In this document: positions 42,999 to 51,907 of the stretch, one piece after another
Position numbering within the stretch: the stretch's first letter is position 1
Layout: the number at the start of each line of letters is the position of its first letter
From: Streptomyces sp. L2
GTDB lineage: Bacteria > Actinomycetota > Actinomycetes > Streptomycetales > Streptomycetaceae
Reading direction: 5' to 3'
Assembly: GCF_004124325.1 (NCBI RefSeq)
Contig: NZ_QBDT01000001.1
Span: 5,704,001-5,768,000 of the forward strand
Length of the DNA: 64,000 bases
Position numbers and translations under genes: made by a program
The notes under the pieces: model-generated
The model's database searches: none
Told to the model about the DNA's origin: nothing
What the model saw: only the letters and a program-made list of their open reading frames with translations

Positions 42999-43056
42999 CC
43001 GACAAACAGCCGACAACGAACCGACAGCCACCGACAGCCACCGACAGCCACCGACA
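42999..43056 (-). promoter_or_regulatory. Helically phased TGTCGG direct repeats upstream of drrA-like gene
   Basis: Read on the minus strand there are six TGTCGG hexamers spaced 10, 10, 10, 11 and 11 bp in the stretch before the ABC ATPase start; three exact units CCGACAGCCA stand at 43021-43050. About one helical turn apart, all on one face. Resembles the direct-repeat sites of SARP regulators (heptamers spaced about 11 bp), and a SARP is encoded in the neighbouring convergent gene. Confidence 0.55.
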
Positions 43057-43074
43057 ACTTCCCGACGATCAAAA

Positions 43075-43114
43075 GGCCGCCCCCGCCGACGGGGGACGGT
43101 CGGCGGGGGCGGCC
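43075..43114 (-). terminator. Intrinsic terminator of panB
   Basis: Perfect 16-bp stem GGCCGCCCCCGCCGAC / GTCGGCGGGGGCGGCC with an 8-base loop, followed on the minus strand by TTTT. Directly downstream of the panB stop codon. Confidence 0.9.
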
Positions 43115-43132
43115 AGGTGTTGCCGCAGTGGC

Positions 43133-43999
43133 TCAGTGGACGGAGTTCTCCTCCTGGGGGAACGTCCCGGAGACGACGTCCTCGGCGAACTCCTTCACCG
43201 CGTTCCCCATGACCTCACGCAGGTTCGCGTACTTCTTGACGAACTTCGGCACCCGGCCCGGCGTCAGCCCCAGCATGTCGGTCCACACCAGCACCTGCGC
43301 GTCCGTCTCCGGGCCGGCGCCGATGCCGACGGTCGGGATGTGCAGCACCCGGGTGACCTCGGCCGCCAGCTCCGCCGGAACCAGCTCCAGGACGACCGCG
43401 AACGCGCCCGCGTCCTGCACGGCCTTGGCGTCGCGCAGCATCTGCTGCGCGGCCTCCTCACCGCGCCCCTGGACGCGGTAGCCCATCGCGTTGACGGACT
43501 GCGGGGTCAGCCCGATGTGGGCCATGACCGGGATACCGGACTCCACCAGCAGCCGGATCTGCTCGTGCGACCGTTCGCCGCCCTCCAGCTTGACCGCGCC
43601 GACCCCGGCGTCCTTCACCAGCCGGGTCGCCGAGCGCAGCGCCTGCACCGGGCCCTCCTGGTAGGAGCCGAAGGGCAGGTCGCCGACGATCAGGGAGCGG
43701 GTCGTCCCGCGGACGACGGCCGCCGACAGCATGGTCATCTCGTCGAGGGTGACGGGCACGGTGGTCTCGTATCCGAGGTGGCAGTTGCCCGCCGAGTCGC
43801 CGACGAGGATCACCGGGATACCGGCCTCGTCGAAGACGGACGCGGTCATCGCGTCGTAGGCGGTCAGCATGGGCCACTTCTCGCCCCGCTCCTTGGCGAG
43901 GGCGATGTCGCGGACGGTGATGCGGCGCGTGCCCTTGCCCCCGTACAGCGCCTTGCTGCCGTCGGAGGGCTTGTTCTGGGCAGCCGAAAGCTGCGTCAT
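43133..43999 (-). CDS. panB: 3-methyl-2-oxobutanoate hydroxymethyltransferase
   Basis: 288-residue TIM-barrel enzyme using methylene-tetrahydrofolate to convert alpha-ketoisovalerate to ketopantoate, the first step of pantothenate/CoA synthesis. Signatures: MLTAYDAMTASVFDEAGIPVILVGDSAGN, DLPFGSYQEG, GAVKLEGGERSHEQIRLL, and MAHIGLTPQSVNAMGY plus GIGAGPETDAQVLVWTDMLG. The basic N-terminus (about 25 residues) is extended compared with E. coli, common in actinobacteria. ATG 43999. Divergent from an MFS exporter. Confidence 0.97.
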   Translation of the reverse strand: MTQLSAAQNKPSDGSKALYGGKGTRRITVRDIALAKERGEKWPMLTAYDAMTASVFDEAGIPVILVGDSAGNCHLGYETTVPVTLDEMTMLSAAVVRGTTRSLIVGDLPFGSYQEGPVQALRSATRLVKDAGVGAVKLEGGERSHEQIRLLVESGIPVMAHIGLTPQSVNAMGYRVQGRGEEAAQQMLRDAKAVQDAGAFAVVLELVPAELAAEVTRVLHIPTVGIGAGPETDAQVLVWTDMLGLTPGRVPKFVKKYANLREVMGNAVKEFAEDVVSGTFPQEENSVH

Positions 44000-44154
44000 T
44001 GCAACGCTCCTTCAGTCATCTCGAGGCGCCCTGACGGCGTCCCCGGATCCCCTCCATGGTGGCACCTCGTGTCAGGGAGGGCCAGGGGGCCCGCCTGTGA
44101 TCCCTGAGGCGCGGCAAACTCCCCGGTGAGTAAGGTCTGGGTAAAGTAATTCAG

Positions 44155-44173
44155 ATACGAGACGGTGCCGTAT
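44155..44173. promoter_or_regulatory. Candidate operator upstream of the 14-TM exporter
   Basis: 19-bp palindrome with arms ATACG / CGTAT and symmetric inner bases, 25 bp before the exporter start codon and next to AT-rich promoter-like DNA (GTAAAGTAATTC). Symmetry is typical of TetR operators, and a TetR gene follows the exporter. Confidence 0.6.
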
Positions 44174-44197
44174 TGAAATGGCCGTAGGCTCGAACAC

Positions 44198-45784
44198 ATG
44201 ACAACCTCCGCCCCTGCCTCCCGGATACCGGAAGCGGTGCACCGGCGCCGCTGGGCCATCCTCGGCGTCCTCATGCTGAGCCTGCTCATCGTGGTGCTCG
44301 ACAACTCGATCCTGAACGTCGCCATCAAGACGATCTCCAGCCCGGCGCCCACCGGTCTGGGTGCCACCCAGAGCGAGATCGAGTGGGCGATCAACGCCTA
44401 CACCCTGGTCTTCGCGGGTCTGCTGTTCACCGCCGGGCTGGTCGGCGACCGCGTCGGCCGCAAGAAGGTGCTGCTCGGCGGCATCCTGCTGTTCGGCATC
44501 GGCTCGGCCCTGGCCGCGGAGTCCGGCTCGCCGGACCAGCTGATCGCCTACCGCGCGGTGATGGCGCTCGGCGCGGCCTTCGTGATGCCCGCCACCCTCG
44601 CCGTGCTGATGAACGTCTTCGAGCGCGAGGAGCAGCCCAAGGCGATCGGCATCTGGGCCGGCGGTGTCGGCCTGGCCATCGCCATCGGCCCGATCACCGG
44701 CGGCGAGCTGCTGGACCACTTCTGGTGGGGCTCCGTCTTCTTCGTCAACGTGCCGATCGTGATCCTCGCGTTCGTGCTGATGCTGTGGCTGGTGCCGGAC
44801 TCCCGCGACCCCAAGCCGGGCCGCCTCGACCCCATCGGCGTGGTCCTGTCCGTCGTCGGCCTGGTCCTGCTGGTCTACGGCATCATCAAGGGCGGCGAGC
44901 TGGCCGACTTCACCGACCCGAAGGTGCTCGCGGCCATCCTCGGCGGTGCCGCCGTGCTCGCCGCGTTCATCGTCTTCGAGAAGCGCAGCGACCACCCGTC
45001 GCTGGACGTCACCTACTTCAAGAACAAGGTCTTCTCGGCCGCCATGGCCGCCATCGCGCTGGTCTTCTTCGCGCTGATGGGCGTCACCTTCTTCTCCGTC
45101 TTCTACATCCAGAGCGTGCGCGGCTACTCGCCGCTCCAGGCCGGCCTGATGATGCTGCCGCTGGCCGCCGCGCAGATGATCTTCGCGCCGCGCGCCCGGC
45201 TGGTCGTCGACCGGTTCGGCAACAAGGCGACCACCACCGGCGGGCTGGTGCTGATCGCCGCGACCCTGGCCACGTTCGCGACCTTCGAGGCCGACACGCC
45301 GATCTGGATCCTGGAGGTCATCTTCTTCCTCATGGGCACCGGCATGGCGCACATCATGACGCCGACCTCCGTCGTCATCATGCAGGCCCTGCCGCGCGAG
45401 AAGGCCGGCTCCGCCTCCGCGCTCAGCAACACCTTCCGCCAGGTCGGCGGCGCGCTCGGCATCGCCGTCCTCGGCTCGGTGCTGTCCACGGCCTACCGCA
45501 ACGGCATCGAGGGCAAGCTCGGCGCGCTGCCGCCGAACCTGCGGGACACCGCCGGCGAGTCCATCGAGGCCACCCTCGGCATCGCCGAGAAGCTCGGCCG
45601 GGGCGGCCAGGCGCTGATCACCCCCGCCAACGACGCCTTCCTGCACGCCATGCACGTCACCGCCCTGTGGGGTACGGGTGTCGCGCTCGTCGGCGCCGTG
45701 GTGGTCGCCGCGTTCCTGCCGGGCAAGCCGCCGGCCGGCCGGCAGGACGAGGAGGAGCCGCAGTTGGTCGCCGCGGGCGAGTGA
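44198..45784 (+). CDS. DHA2-family drug exporter (14 TM)
   Basis: 528-residue MFS antiporter of the EmrB/QacA group. [21 protein letters not shown] begins helix 1 (motif D1), [18 protein letters not shown] is motif A, and [20 protein letters not shown] is motif C-like in helix 11. Fourteen helices. Expected to expel amphipathic drugs using proton gradient. ATG 44198. A TetR gene 118 bp downstream on the same strand, with palindrome at 44155, suggests a repressed, drug-inducible unit. Confidence 0.94.
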   Translation: MTTSAPASRIPEAVHRRRWAILGVLMLSLLIVVLDNSILNVAIKTISSPAPTGLGATQSEIEWAINAYTLVFAGLLFTAGLVGDRVGRKKVLLGGILLFGIGSALAAESGSPDQLIAYRAVMALGAAFVMPATLAVLMNVFEREEQPKAIGIWAGGVGLAIAIGPITGGELLDHFWWGSVFFVNVPIVILAFVLMLWLVPDSRDPKPGRLDPIGVVLSVVGLVLLVYGIIKGGELADFTDPKVLAAILGGAAVLAAFIVFEKRSDHPSLDVTYFKNKVFSAAMAAIALVFFALMGVTFFSVFYIQSVRGYSPLQAGLMMLPLAAAQMIFAPRARLVVDRFGNKATTTGGLVLIAATLATFATFEADTPIWILEVIFFLMGTGMAHIMTPTSVVIMQALPREKAGSASALSNTFRQVGGALGIAVLGSVLSTAYRNGIEGKLGALPPNLRDTAGESIEATLGIAEKLGRGGQALITPANDAFLHAMHVTALWGTGVALVGAVVVAAFLPGKPPAGRQDEEEPQLVAAGE

Positions 45785-45860
45785 CGCGGCCCGGCCGACG
45801 GGGGAGCCGGCCACCGCGAGCGAGTGAACGACGGAGGCGTCACTACGGGGGGAGGAGGCG

Positions 45861-45882
45861 GCTGCGGGAGAATTCCCGCAGC
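45861..45882. promoter_or_regulatory. 22-bp palindrome before tetR
   Basis: GCTGCGGGA...TTCCCGCAGC, symmetric around AGAATT, 20 bp upstream of the TetR start. Could be autoregulatory operator or a terminator between the exporter and tetR. Confidence 0.5.
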
Positions 45883-45902
45883 ACAGTGAAGGGACGAATG
45901 AC

Positions 45903-46532
45903 GTGAGTCTTGCCGCCGGCCGGCCCCGCACGGACGGCCCCGCCCGGGGACGCCCCCGCAGCGAGGCGGTGGAACGGGCCATCATCGAGGGCGTGATGAA
46001 ACTCCTGGAGGACGGCGTCCCCTTCGCCGAACTCTCCATCGAGCGCGTCGCCCGCACCGCCGGTGTCGGCAAGGCCACCATCTACCGCCGCTGGGCCGGC
46101 AAGGAGGAGCTCTTCGTCGACGTCGTCCGCGCCGCCGAACCCGCCGAGCCCGAACTCCCCGGCACCTCCATGCGCGACGACCTCGTCGTCCTGCTGGAGT
46201 CCCTGCGCCTGCGCGGTCTGGCCCACCGCTCCTCGGCGATCCTGCACAACGTCCACGCCCAGATCAAGAGCAGCCCCAAGCTGTGGGAGGCGTACCACGC
46301 GGGCGTCATACTGCCCCGGCGCAACCTCGGCCTGGAGGTGCTGCGGCGGGGTCAGCGCGACGGCGAACTCCGCACGGACGTCGACCTGGAACTGGCCAAC
46401 GACATGTTCGTCGGCCCGATCCTCGTCCGCAGCGTCATGCGCCCCGACGCCGACCTGCCGGATGACCTCGCCGAGAGGGTCGTCGACACGGTCCTGGCCG
46501 GACTGCGCCCGCCCGACGCGACACGGCCGTAG
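45903..46532 (+). CDS. TetR/AcrR family regulator
   Basis: 209 residues; HTH from about residue 30 to 75 (FAELSIERVARTAGVGKATIYRRW, AGKEELFVDVV). GTG start with the GRPRTDGPARGRPRSEAV basic arm before the HTH, which is common in this class. C-terminal domain helical, ligand unknown. Follows the DHA2 exporter gene by 118 bp and likely controls it. Confidence 0.93.
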   Translation: MSLAAGRPRTDGPARGRPRSEAVERAIIEGVMKLLEDGVPFAELSIERVARTAGVGKATIYRRWAGKEELFVDVVRAAEPAEPELPGTSMRDDLVVLLESLRLRGLAHRSSAILHNVHAQIKSSPKLWEAYHAGVILPRRNLGLEVLRRGQRDGELRTDVDLELANDMFVGPILVRSVMRPDADLPDDLAERVVDTVLAGLRPPDATRP

Positions 46533-46535
46533 TCG

Positions 46536-46600
46536 GGTCAGGTCCGCCTCACCGTCGCAGTCAGGTCCGCCTCACGGCCGTAGTCAGGTCCGCCTCACGG
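46536..46600. repeat. Three 22-23 bp tandem repeats after tetR
   Basis: GTCAGGTCCGCCTCAC with conserved neighbours occurs at 46537, 46560 and 46583, 23 bp apart. No coding role visible; the stretch 46533-46803 otherwise contains only a short AT-richer promoter-like zone. Confidence 0.7.
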
Positions 46601-46803
46601 CCCGTCAGCCGAGGTCCACAGCCCGTCAGCTCGACAATGCCGTAGCGCCCATGTGCGCGTTTCGTCACAGACCCGCCCGCACCACCGGCCACCGGAACCC
46701 TCCGTACCGCCCTGTTCGTCCTCGACTTGCGTAGGGCCGTCATGGGACGGCGGGAACGGAACCGGTCATCCCCTAGGGTCGGACGGACACGGGGGAGCGA
46801 ACG

Positions 46804-47883
46804 GTGTGTACGGCGGGCAGTGAGGCAGACGGTATGGCGCAGCAGGCGTACGTGACGGAGACGGACAACCCGGGCCCGGCGCCCGAGCGACCGGGAACCC
46901 GGCTGCGCCGCCTGGCATCGAGACTGCTCGACGGCTGGCGCGGCGACCCGCGCGTCTGGCGCCGGGGGATCGTCCTCGCTCTGCTCGCCCTGCTGCTCGC
47001 CCTGGTGATGGTGCTGCACGCGCACGTGCCCAACCGGATCGGCAACCTGGGCAGCCTCACCGAGACGTTCCTGCCCTGGTTCGGCGTGTTCATCCCGGTG
47101 CTGCTCGTCCTCGCCGTGGTGCGCAAGTCGGCGACGGCGCTGATCGCCGTCGTGCTCCCGGCCCTGGTGTGGCTGAACCTGTTCGGCGGGCTGCTCACCG
47201 CCAAGACGGACGGCGGCGGCGACTTCATGGTGGCCACGCACAACGTCAACGCCGACAACCCCGACCCGACGGCCACCGCCCAGGACGTCGCCTCCTCCGG
47301 CGCCGACGTGCTGGCCCTGGAGGAGGTGCCCGCCGCCGACGTGCCGGTGTACGAGAAGGCGCTGGCGCCGACGTACAAGTACCACGCGGTCGAGGGCACC
47401 GTCGGGCTGTGGAGCAAGTATCCGATGACGGGCGTGCGGGCCGTCGACATCAGGCTCGGCTGGAAGCGCGCCATGCGGGCCACCGTGGCGACCCCCGAGG
47501 GGCCGCTGGCGGTCTACGTCGCCCACCTGCCCTCGGTCCGGGTGAAGGTGGAGGCCGGCTTCACCGCCCGGCAGCGCGACCGGAGCGCGGACGCGCTGGG
47601 CCAGGCGATCGCCGACGAGCCGGTCAAGCGGGTGGTGTTGCTCGGCGACCTCAACGGCACGACGAACGACCGCTCGCTCAACGCCGTCACCTCCCAGATG
47701 CGCTCCACGCAGGGCGCCGCGGGCAGCGGGTTCGGCTTCAGCTGGCCGGCGTCGTTCCCGATGGCGCGGATCGACCACATCATGGTGAGGGGCGTCGACC
47801 CGGTCAGCTCCTGGACCCTGCCGCGCACCGCCAGCGACCACCTCCCGGTGGCCGCCCGTGTGAACCTCGACACGACCTCGTAA
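46804..47883 (+). CDS. Membrane-anchored endonuclease/exonuclease/phosphatase-fold protein
   Basis: 359 residues: an N-terminal cytoplasmic tail, three membrane helices between about residues 55 and 135 (VLALLALLLALVMVLHA, FIPVLLVLAVVRK, LIAVVLPALVWLNLFGGLL), then an EEP domain: HNVNADN, ALEEVPAADV, LGDLNGTTNDRSL and TASDHLPVAARV carry the catalytic Asn, Glu, Asp and His. EEP proteins hydrolyse phosphodiesters of nucleic acids, lipids or inositides; substrate here unknown. GTG 46804 with GGGGGAG six bases ahead; ATG 46834 possible. Confidence 0.88.
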   Translation: MCTAGSEADGMAQQAYVTETDNPGPAPERPGTRLRRLASRLLDGWRGDPRVWRRGIVLALLALLLALVMVLHAHVPNRIGNLGSLTETFLPWFGVFIPVLLVLAVVRKSATALIAVVLPALVWLNLFGGLLTAKTDGGGDFMVATHNVNADNPDPTATAQDVASSGADVLALEEVPAADVPVYEKALAPTYKYHAVEGTVGLWSKYPMTGVRAVDIRLGWKRAMRATVATPEGPLAVYVAHLPSVRVKVEAGFTARQRDRSADALGQAIADEPVKRVVLLGDLNGTTNDRSLNAVTSQMRSTQGAAGSGFGFSWPASFPMARIDHIMVRGVDPVSSWTLPRTASDHLPVAARVNLDTTS

Positions 47884-47966
47884 CCCGCTGGAATGCTGGG
47901 CGTGAGAGACTTTGTTCCGTAGCTGAACATAAGCGTGACGGAACTCCCCGAAAGGTCTCTCCCTCC

Positions 47967-49184
47967 ATGCCCCTGGCTCTGCTCGCCCTGGCCGTCGGCG
48001 CCTTCGGCATCGGTACCACGGAGTTCGTGATGATGGGCCTGCTGCCCGACGTCGCGGACGACCTGCACGTGTCCATACCGAGTGCCGGGCACCTGGTCTC
48101 GGCGTACGCGCTCGGCGTCGTCATCGGCGCCCCGCTGCTCGCCGCGCTCACCGCCCGGCTGTCCCGCCGCACGGTCCTCATCGCCCTCATGGCCCTGTTC
48201 GTCGCCGGGAACGCGATCTCCGCGCTCGCCCCCGGCTACGACTCCCTGCTCGCCGCACGTTTCCTCAGCGGACTGCCGCACGGCGCGTTCTTCGGCGTCG
48301 GCGCCGTGGTCGCCACCGGCATGGTCGCGCCGGAGCGCAAGGCCCGCTCGGTGTCCCTGATGTTCCTCGGGCTGACCGTCGCCAACGTCGCGGGCGTGCC
48401 CGTGGCCACGCTGATGGGCCAGCACCTGGGCTGGCGGGCCACCTTCCTCGCCGTCAGCGCGATCGGCCTCGCCGCGATTGCCTCCCTGGCCGCCCTCATT
48501 CCCCACGACCACGCGCACGCGGCCCCGGCGACCGGCCTGCGCGGCGAACTGGCCGCCCTGCGCTCCCTGCCCGTCTGGCTGGCCCTCGGTACGACGGTGG
48601 CGGGCTTCGGCGCCCTCTTCGCGGCCTACAGCTACGTCACCCCGATGCTGACCGACTCCGCCGGGTTCGCCGAGTCCAGCGTGACCCTCCTGCTGGCCCT
48701 GTTCGGCGTGGGCGCGACCGCGGGCAACCTGCTGGGCGGCCGCCTCGCCGACCACTCCCTGCGCGGCACCCTCTTCGGCGGCCTCGCCTTCCTCGGCGCC
48801 GTGCTCCTCCTCTTCCCCCTTCTCATGCGCGCGGAGTGGAGCGCGGCCCTCGGGGTGACCCTCCTCGGCATGGCGGCGTTCATCACCGGTTCCCCGCTCC
48901 AGCTGATGGTCATGGAGAAGGCCGCCGCCGCGCCCTCCCTCGCCTCCTCGGCCAACCAGGCGGCCTTCAACCTCGCCAACGCCGGCGGCGCCTGGATCGG
49001 CGGCGTCGCCCTGGCGGCGGGCTTCGGCAACACCTCCCCGGCCCTCGCCGGCGCGGCCCTCGCGGTCCTGGGGCTCGGCGTGGCCGCCGTGGCCTACGCG
49101 GTGGACCGGCGAGCGGCCGCCCCTTCCGCGGGCCGGGTCGTGACCGGGCACCTGCCCGCACCCCAGGACGCGGTACGGCACTGA
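47967..49184 (+). CDS. MFS transporter (AraJ/Cmx-type DHA1)
   Basis: 405-residue exporter with 12 helices. LALAVGAFGIGTTEFVMMGLLPDVA and LSRRTVLIALMALFVAGN match the Cml/Cmx chloramphenicol-exporter and AraJ/YdhP type. Function as drug or sugar exporter; substrate uncertain. ATG 47967, RBS AAAGG. Located 83 bp after the EEP gene; a promoter may lie between. Confidence 0.9.
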   Translation: MPLALLALAVGAFGIGTTEFVMMGLLPDVADDLHVSIPSAGHLVSAYALGVVIGAPLLAALTARLSRRTVLIALMALFVAGNAISALAPGYDSLLAARFLSGLPHGAFFGVGAVVATGMVAPERKARSVSLMFLGLTVANVAGVPVATLMGQHLGWRATFLAVSAIGLAAIASLAALIPHDHAHAAPATGLRGELAALRSLPVWLALGTTVAGFGALFAAYSYVTPMLTDSAGFAESSVTLLLALFGVGATAGNLLGGRLADHSLRGTLFGGLAFLGAVLLLFPLLMRAEWSAALGVTLLGMAAFITGSPLQLMVMEKAAAAPSLASSANQAAFNLANAGGAWIGGVALAAGFGNTSPALAGAALAVLGLGVAAVAYAVDRRAAAPSAGRVVTGHLPAPQDAVRH

Positions 49185-49211
49185 GCCGGTCCGGCACTGG
49201 CCGGTCCGGCC

Positions 49212-49568
49212 TCAGTCGGCCACCTCGCACCACACCGTCTTGCTGTCGCCGGCCAGTTCGACGCCCCACCGGACGGCCAGCGCGTCGAGCAGGGCCATCC
49301 CCCGCCCCGACTCCGCCGCCGGCCCGGCGCACAGCAGGACGGGCAGGGCACGCGGATCGGGGTCGGTGACCTCCACGCGGGTACGACCCCGCCCCGGCGC
49401 CCCGATCACCCGGATCGTGACCGGCGTGCCCTCTCCCACGTGGCGGATCACGTTGGCCAGCAACTCCGTGGCGCACAGCTGCACATCGAAGCCGTGCTCA
49501 CGCAGATGGTGACGCAACTCCGGCACGGCCTTCGGAGTCGCGAGCAGCCGCAGTTCCGGCACGGTCAT
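49212..49568 (-). CDS. RsbW-type ATP-binding protein of whiJ cassette 2
   Basis: 118-residue HATPase_c_2 domain, shorter than the cassette 1 copy. N-box ATELLANVIRHVG and G-box AAESGRGMALLDALAVRWG mark the ATP site. ATG 49568 is shared with the stop (TGATG) of a small upstream gene, so translationally coupled. Divergent from the cassette HTH gene. Presumed antagonist of a regulator or sigma factor, target unknown. Confidence 0.87.
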   Translation of the reverse strand: MTVPELRLLATPKAVPELRHHLREHGFDVQLCATELLANVIRHVGEGTPVTIRVIGAPGRGRTRVEVTDPDPRALPVLLCAGPAAESGRGMALLDALAVRWGVELAGDSKTVWCEVAD

Positions 49569-49792
49569 CACTCGGCCGCCGCCTTCCGCAGCACGACGGC
49601 CAGCGCGTGCGCCGTGGTCGCGTTGCAGTTCCCGAGCGCGACGAGACCGGCGGGCGGCGCGTACGACCCGGCGAAGCTCGGCAGATCCGCCCGCAGCGAG
49701 GGCAGCACGATGCCGTGCAGGGCGAGGGCGGCGCGGAGGTTCTCCACGCAGAGGGTGATGTCGTAGGAGGTGGGGGAGGGGGGATTGGACAT
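49568..49792 (-). CDS. Small protein upstream of whiJ-cassette ATPase
   Basis: 74 residues (MSNPPSPTSYDITLCVENLRAAL to LAVVLRKAAAE), a soluble helical protein with a single Cys pair; no family recognised. The gene overlaps the ATPase start by one base, and is found between the ATPase and the HTH genes of this cassette but not in cassette 1. Start chosen as the ATG at 49792 with a GGGGGAGG site upstream. Confidence 0.7.
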   Translation of the reverse strand: MSNPPSPTSYDITLCVENLRAALALHGIVLPSLRADLPSFAGSYAPPAGLVALGNCNATTAHALAVVLRKAAAE

Positions 49793-49838
49793 GGGGGGCG
49801 GCAGCCTTCTGTTCGATGCGGTCAGTGACGAACACATC

Positions 49839-49867
49839 ACAGGCTGTCCCTCAACTCGCTAGCCTGT
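49839..49867. promoter_or_regulatory. Inverted repeat 1 in whiJ cassette 2 promoter
   Basis: ACAGGCT (49839-49845) and AGCCTGT (49861-49867) with a 15-bp centre, in the divergent promoter between the small gene and the HTH gene. Possible operator. Confidence 0.5.
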
Positions 49868-49873
49868 AAGAGA

Positions 49874-49894
49874 GTTCGCGTGAGCGACGCGAAC
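49874..49894. promoter_or_regulatory. Inverted repeat 2 in whiJ cassette 2 promoter
   Basis: GTTCGCG (49874-49880) and CGCGAAC (49888-49894) around a 7-bp centre, 39 bp before the HTH start codon; same size (21 bp) as the palindromes of cassette 1 but different sequence. Confidence 0.6.
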
Positions 49895-49932
49895 AGCGGA
49901 ATTGGCACAGTGAGTTACGGCGGTGAGCGCGC

Positions 49933-50796
49933 GTGGTCCGACGCAAGGACATCGACGGTTCGATGAGCGTCCCGGGCTTTTATGGCAAGGAGCTGCGCTG
50001 GAAGCGGGAGGAGGCGGGGCTGTCGCTGGAAGCGTTCCTGGAGGGCAGCTTCTACGGCAAGACCTACCTCAGCGACATCGAGCACGGAGAGCGACGGATG
50101 CCGGTCGACCTGGCCCGCCACGCGGATCGGGTACTGAAGACGGACGGGTTCTTCGAACGGCGCTGCGAGGATGTACGGAAGGCGCGGAGAGCGGGGCACG
50201 CCGCGTACTTCGAAAAGGTCCTGGAGGCGGAGAAGCATGCTCTGACCATCGAGGAGTGGTGCCCGATGCTGTTGCCGGGCCTGCTCCAGACCCCGGCATA
50301 CGCGCGGGCCGTCATCCTGGCGGGCCTTCCGCTGTCCTCCGACGCCGAGGTGGAAGAGAAGGTCAGTGCCCGAATGGCGCGGGCGAGCCTTTTCGAGGCG
50401 GACCAGCAGACTCCCGAGTACTGGGTGATCGTTCACGAGTCACTCATCACCGAACCACTCCTGGGCGCCCAGGGCATGACCGAACAGCTGGACCACATCG
50501 CTGACTTGGCGGACCGGCGCAGGATCACTCCGCAAATCGTTCCGCGGAAGCAAAGGGCGTACCCCCTCATGGCCGCCGCGATCATGATCATGACGTTTCC
50601 GGACGCCCCACCACTGATCTACACCGAGGCGTCGTACAGCGGCGACACCGTAGACGATCCGGCCCTCGTGCAGCAGTACCGCAAGGCATACGATCGTCTC
50701 AGGGCCGTCGCGCTGTCACCGGACGAGTCCCTGGCCATGATCAAGGCAGCGGCAGAGGATTACCGAAATGGCGAGCAATCGCATCGACTTGAGTGA
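49933..50796 (+). CDS. WhiJ-type HTH regulator with DUF5753 domain (cassette 2)
   Basis: 287 residues. HTH residues about 15-70: GKELRWKREEAGLSLEAFLEG and TYLSDIEHGERRMPVDLARHAD; DUF5753 domain from about 95 to 285 with CPMLLPGLLQTPAYARAVI and WVIVHESLITEPLLG. GTG 49933 (N-terminus VRRKDIDGSMSVPGF, typical of relatives); ATG 49963 also possible. Its last 29 bp overlap the DUF397 start. Same family as cassette 1 but not a recent copy. Confidence 0.92.
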   Translation: MVRRKDIDGSMSVPGFYGKELRWKREEAGLSLEAFLEGSFYGKTYLSDIEHGERRMPVDLARHADRVLKTDGFFERRCEDVRKARRAGHAAYFEKVLEAEKHALTIEEWCPMLLPGLLQTPAYARAVILAGLPLSSDAEVEEKVSARMARASLFEADQQTPEYWVIVHESLITEPLLGAQGMTEQLDHIADLADRRRITPQIVPRKQRAYPLMAAAIMIMTFPDAPPLIYTEASYSGDTVDDPALVQQYRKAYDRLRAVALSPDESLAMIKAAAEDYRNGEQSHRLE

Positions 50797-51061
50797 CGCG
50801 CTCTGGTTCAAGAGCAGCCACAGCAACGGGGACGGCGGTGAATGCGTGGAGGTAGCCAGCGACTTCCCCGGCGCGGCCCTCTGGCGCAAGTCCAGCTACA
50901 GCAACGAAAGCGGCGGCAACTGCCTCGAAGTAGCCGACGACATCCCCGGACTCGTCCCCGTGCGTGACTCGAAGAGGCCGCACGGCCCCGCTCTCCTCCT
51001 CACGGCCGCCGCCTGGGCTCCCTTCGTCGCCGCGCTCAAGGCAGAGCCCGGCACGCACTGA
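50768..51061 (+). CDS. DUF397 protein, two motif copies (cassette 2)
   Basis: 97 residues: LWFKSSHSNGDGGECVEVA and LWRKSSYSNESGGNCLEVA are two DUF397 motif copies (22 residues apart), then VPVRDSKRPHGPAL and WAPFVAALK. ATG 50768 overlaps the HTH gene. Compared with cassette 1 the two copies are more diverged, so the duplication is older or the gene was shuffled. Functional partner of the HTH protein. Confidence 0.9.
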   Translation: MASNRIDLSDALWFKSSHSNGDGGECVEVASDFPGAALWRKSSYSNESGGNCLEVADDIPGLVPVRDSKRPHGPALLLTAAAWAPFVAALKAEPGTH

Positions 51062-51130
51062 ACCCGGGAACACCTGGGCCCCGGCAGGGCAGCCTTCTCG
51101 GTGGCCGTGCCGGGGCGGTCAGTGGTGTTG

Positions 51131-51697
51131 CTAGATGTTCGGGTTGATCGGCGTGCTGCTGTCGGAGTGGTGCCAGTCGAACTGCTGGTAGATGCTCGCC
51201 GACGTGCCCTTGCCGGAGCCGAAGAGGTGGTACGAACTGCGGGGGAACGGCGCGCCGGTGGCCGCGAGGCAGGCGCCGGCCGCGTTGCAGACGGAGTGGT
51301 CGGTGCCCAGGGTCCAGCGCTGGTGCGTGTCGGCGCTGTTGCAGTTGCGGGCGACCGCGTCCGGGTGGTCGCTCGGGTCGGCGGCCCAGTGCGCCCACAG
51401 GCACCGCCCGTCGTTGGTGCTGTGGATCAGGCCGTTGCCGTCCCAGACCCAGAACTGGTTCCAGGAACCGTTGCAGGGCCGCAGGACGACCGGACGGCCG
51501 TCGCCGTTGATCTGGCGGTACTCGTCCATGCAGAAGTACGTGCCGTTGCTGGACGGCGGCTTGTAGAGCGCCGCGAGGAAGCCGTAGCCGGAGGGCTGGG
51601 GCTTGGCCGGGGTGGCTTCGGCGGCGGCCGGCAGGGCCATGCCCAGGCCGAGCGCGAGCGCCAGCGGGGCGACGACCCTCTTGATGAACCGTCTCAT
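51131..51697 (-). CDS. Secreted ricin-B-lectin-like protein
   Basis: 188 residues with a Sec signal (MRRFIKRVVAPLALALGLG, cleavage near AEA about residue 28). The mature part has beta-trefoil hints: FWVWDGNGLIHSTNDGRCLW, HQRWTLGTDHSVCNAAGACL contain QxW-type motifs and four to six cysteines for disulfides. Only one or two repeats are evident, so it may be a truncated trefoil. Presumably binds carbohydrate outside the cell. ATG 51697. Regulator gene 210 bp upstream on the same strand may control it. Confidence 0.75.
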   Translation of the reverse strand: MRRFIKRVVAPLALALGLGMALPAAAEATPAKPQPSGYGFLAALYKPPSSNGTYFCMDEYRQINGDGRPVVLRPCNGSWNQFWVWDGNGLIHSTNDGRCLWAHWAADPSDHPDAVARNCNSADTHQRWTLGTDHSVCNAAGACLAATGAPFPRSSYHLFGSGKGTSASIYQQFDWHHSDSSTPINPNI

Positions 51698-51907
51698 CGG
51701 TTTCCCTTCCGTACCCGATGTCGACGCGCCGGATGGCGTGTCGAGCCGGGAGCGGCCGGCGCACGGGCAGGCGCGGGCGTGCATGGTGGAGGGTGCGGCG
51801 GTCGTCGGCGGTTCCCCCGTCGCCGGCCCGGTCCGGTCCCCCCGCGCTGCCGCGGTCGACGTCCAGCGCTCCCGGAGCGTCGGCCGTGTCGGCCGACGGG
51901 CCCAGCC

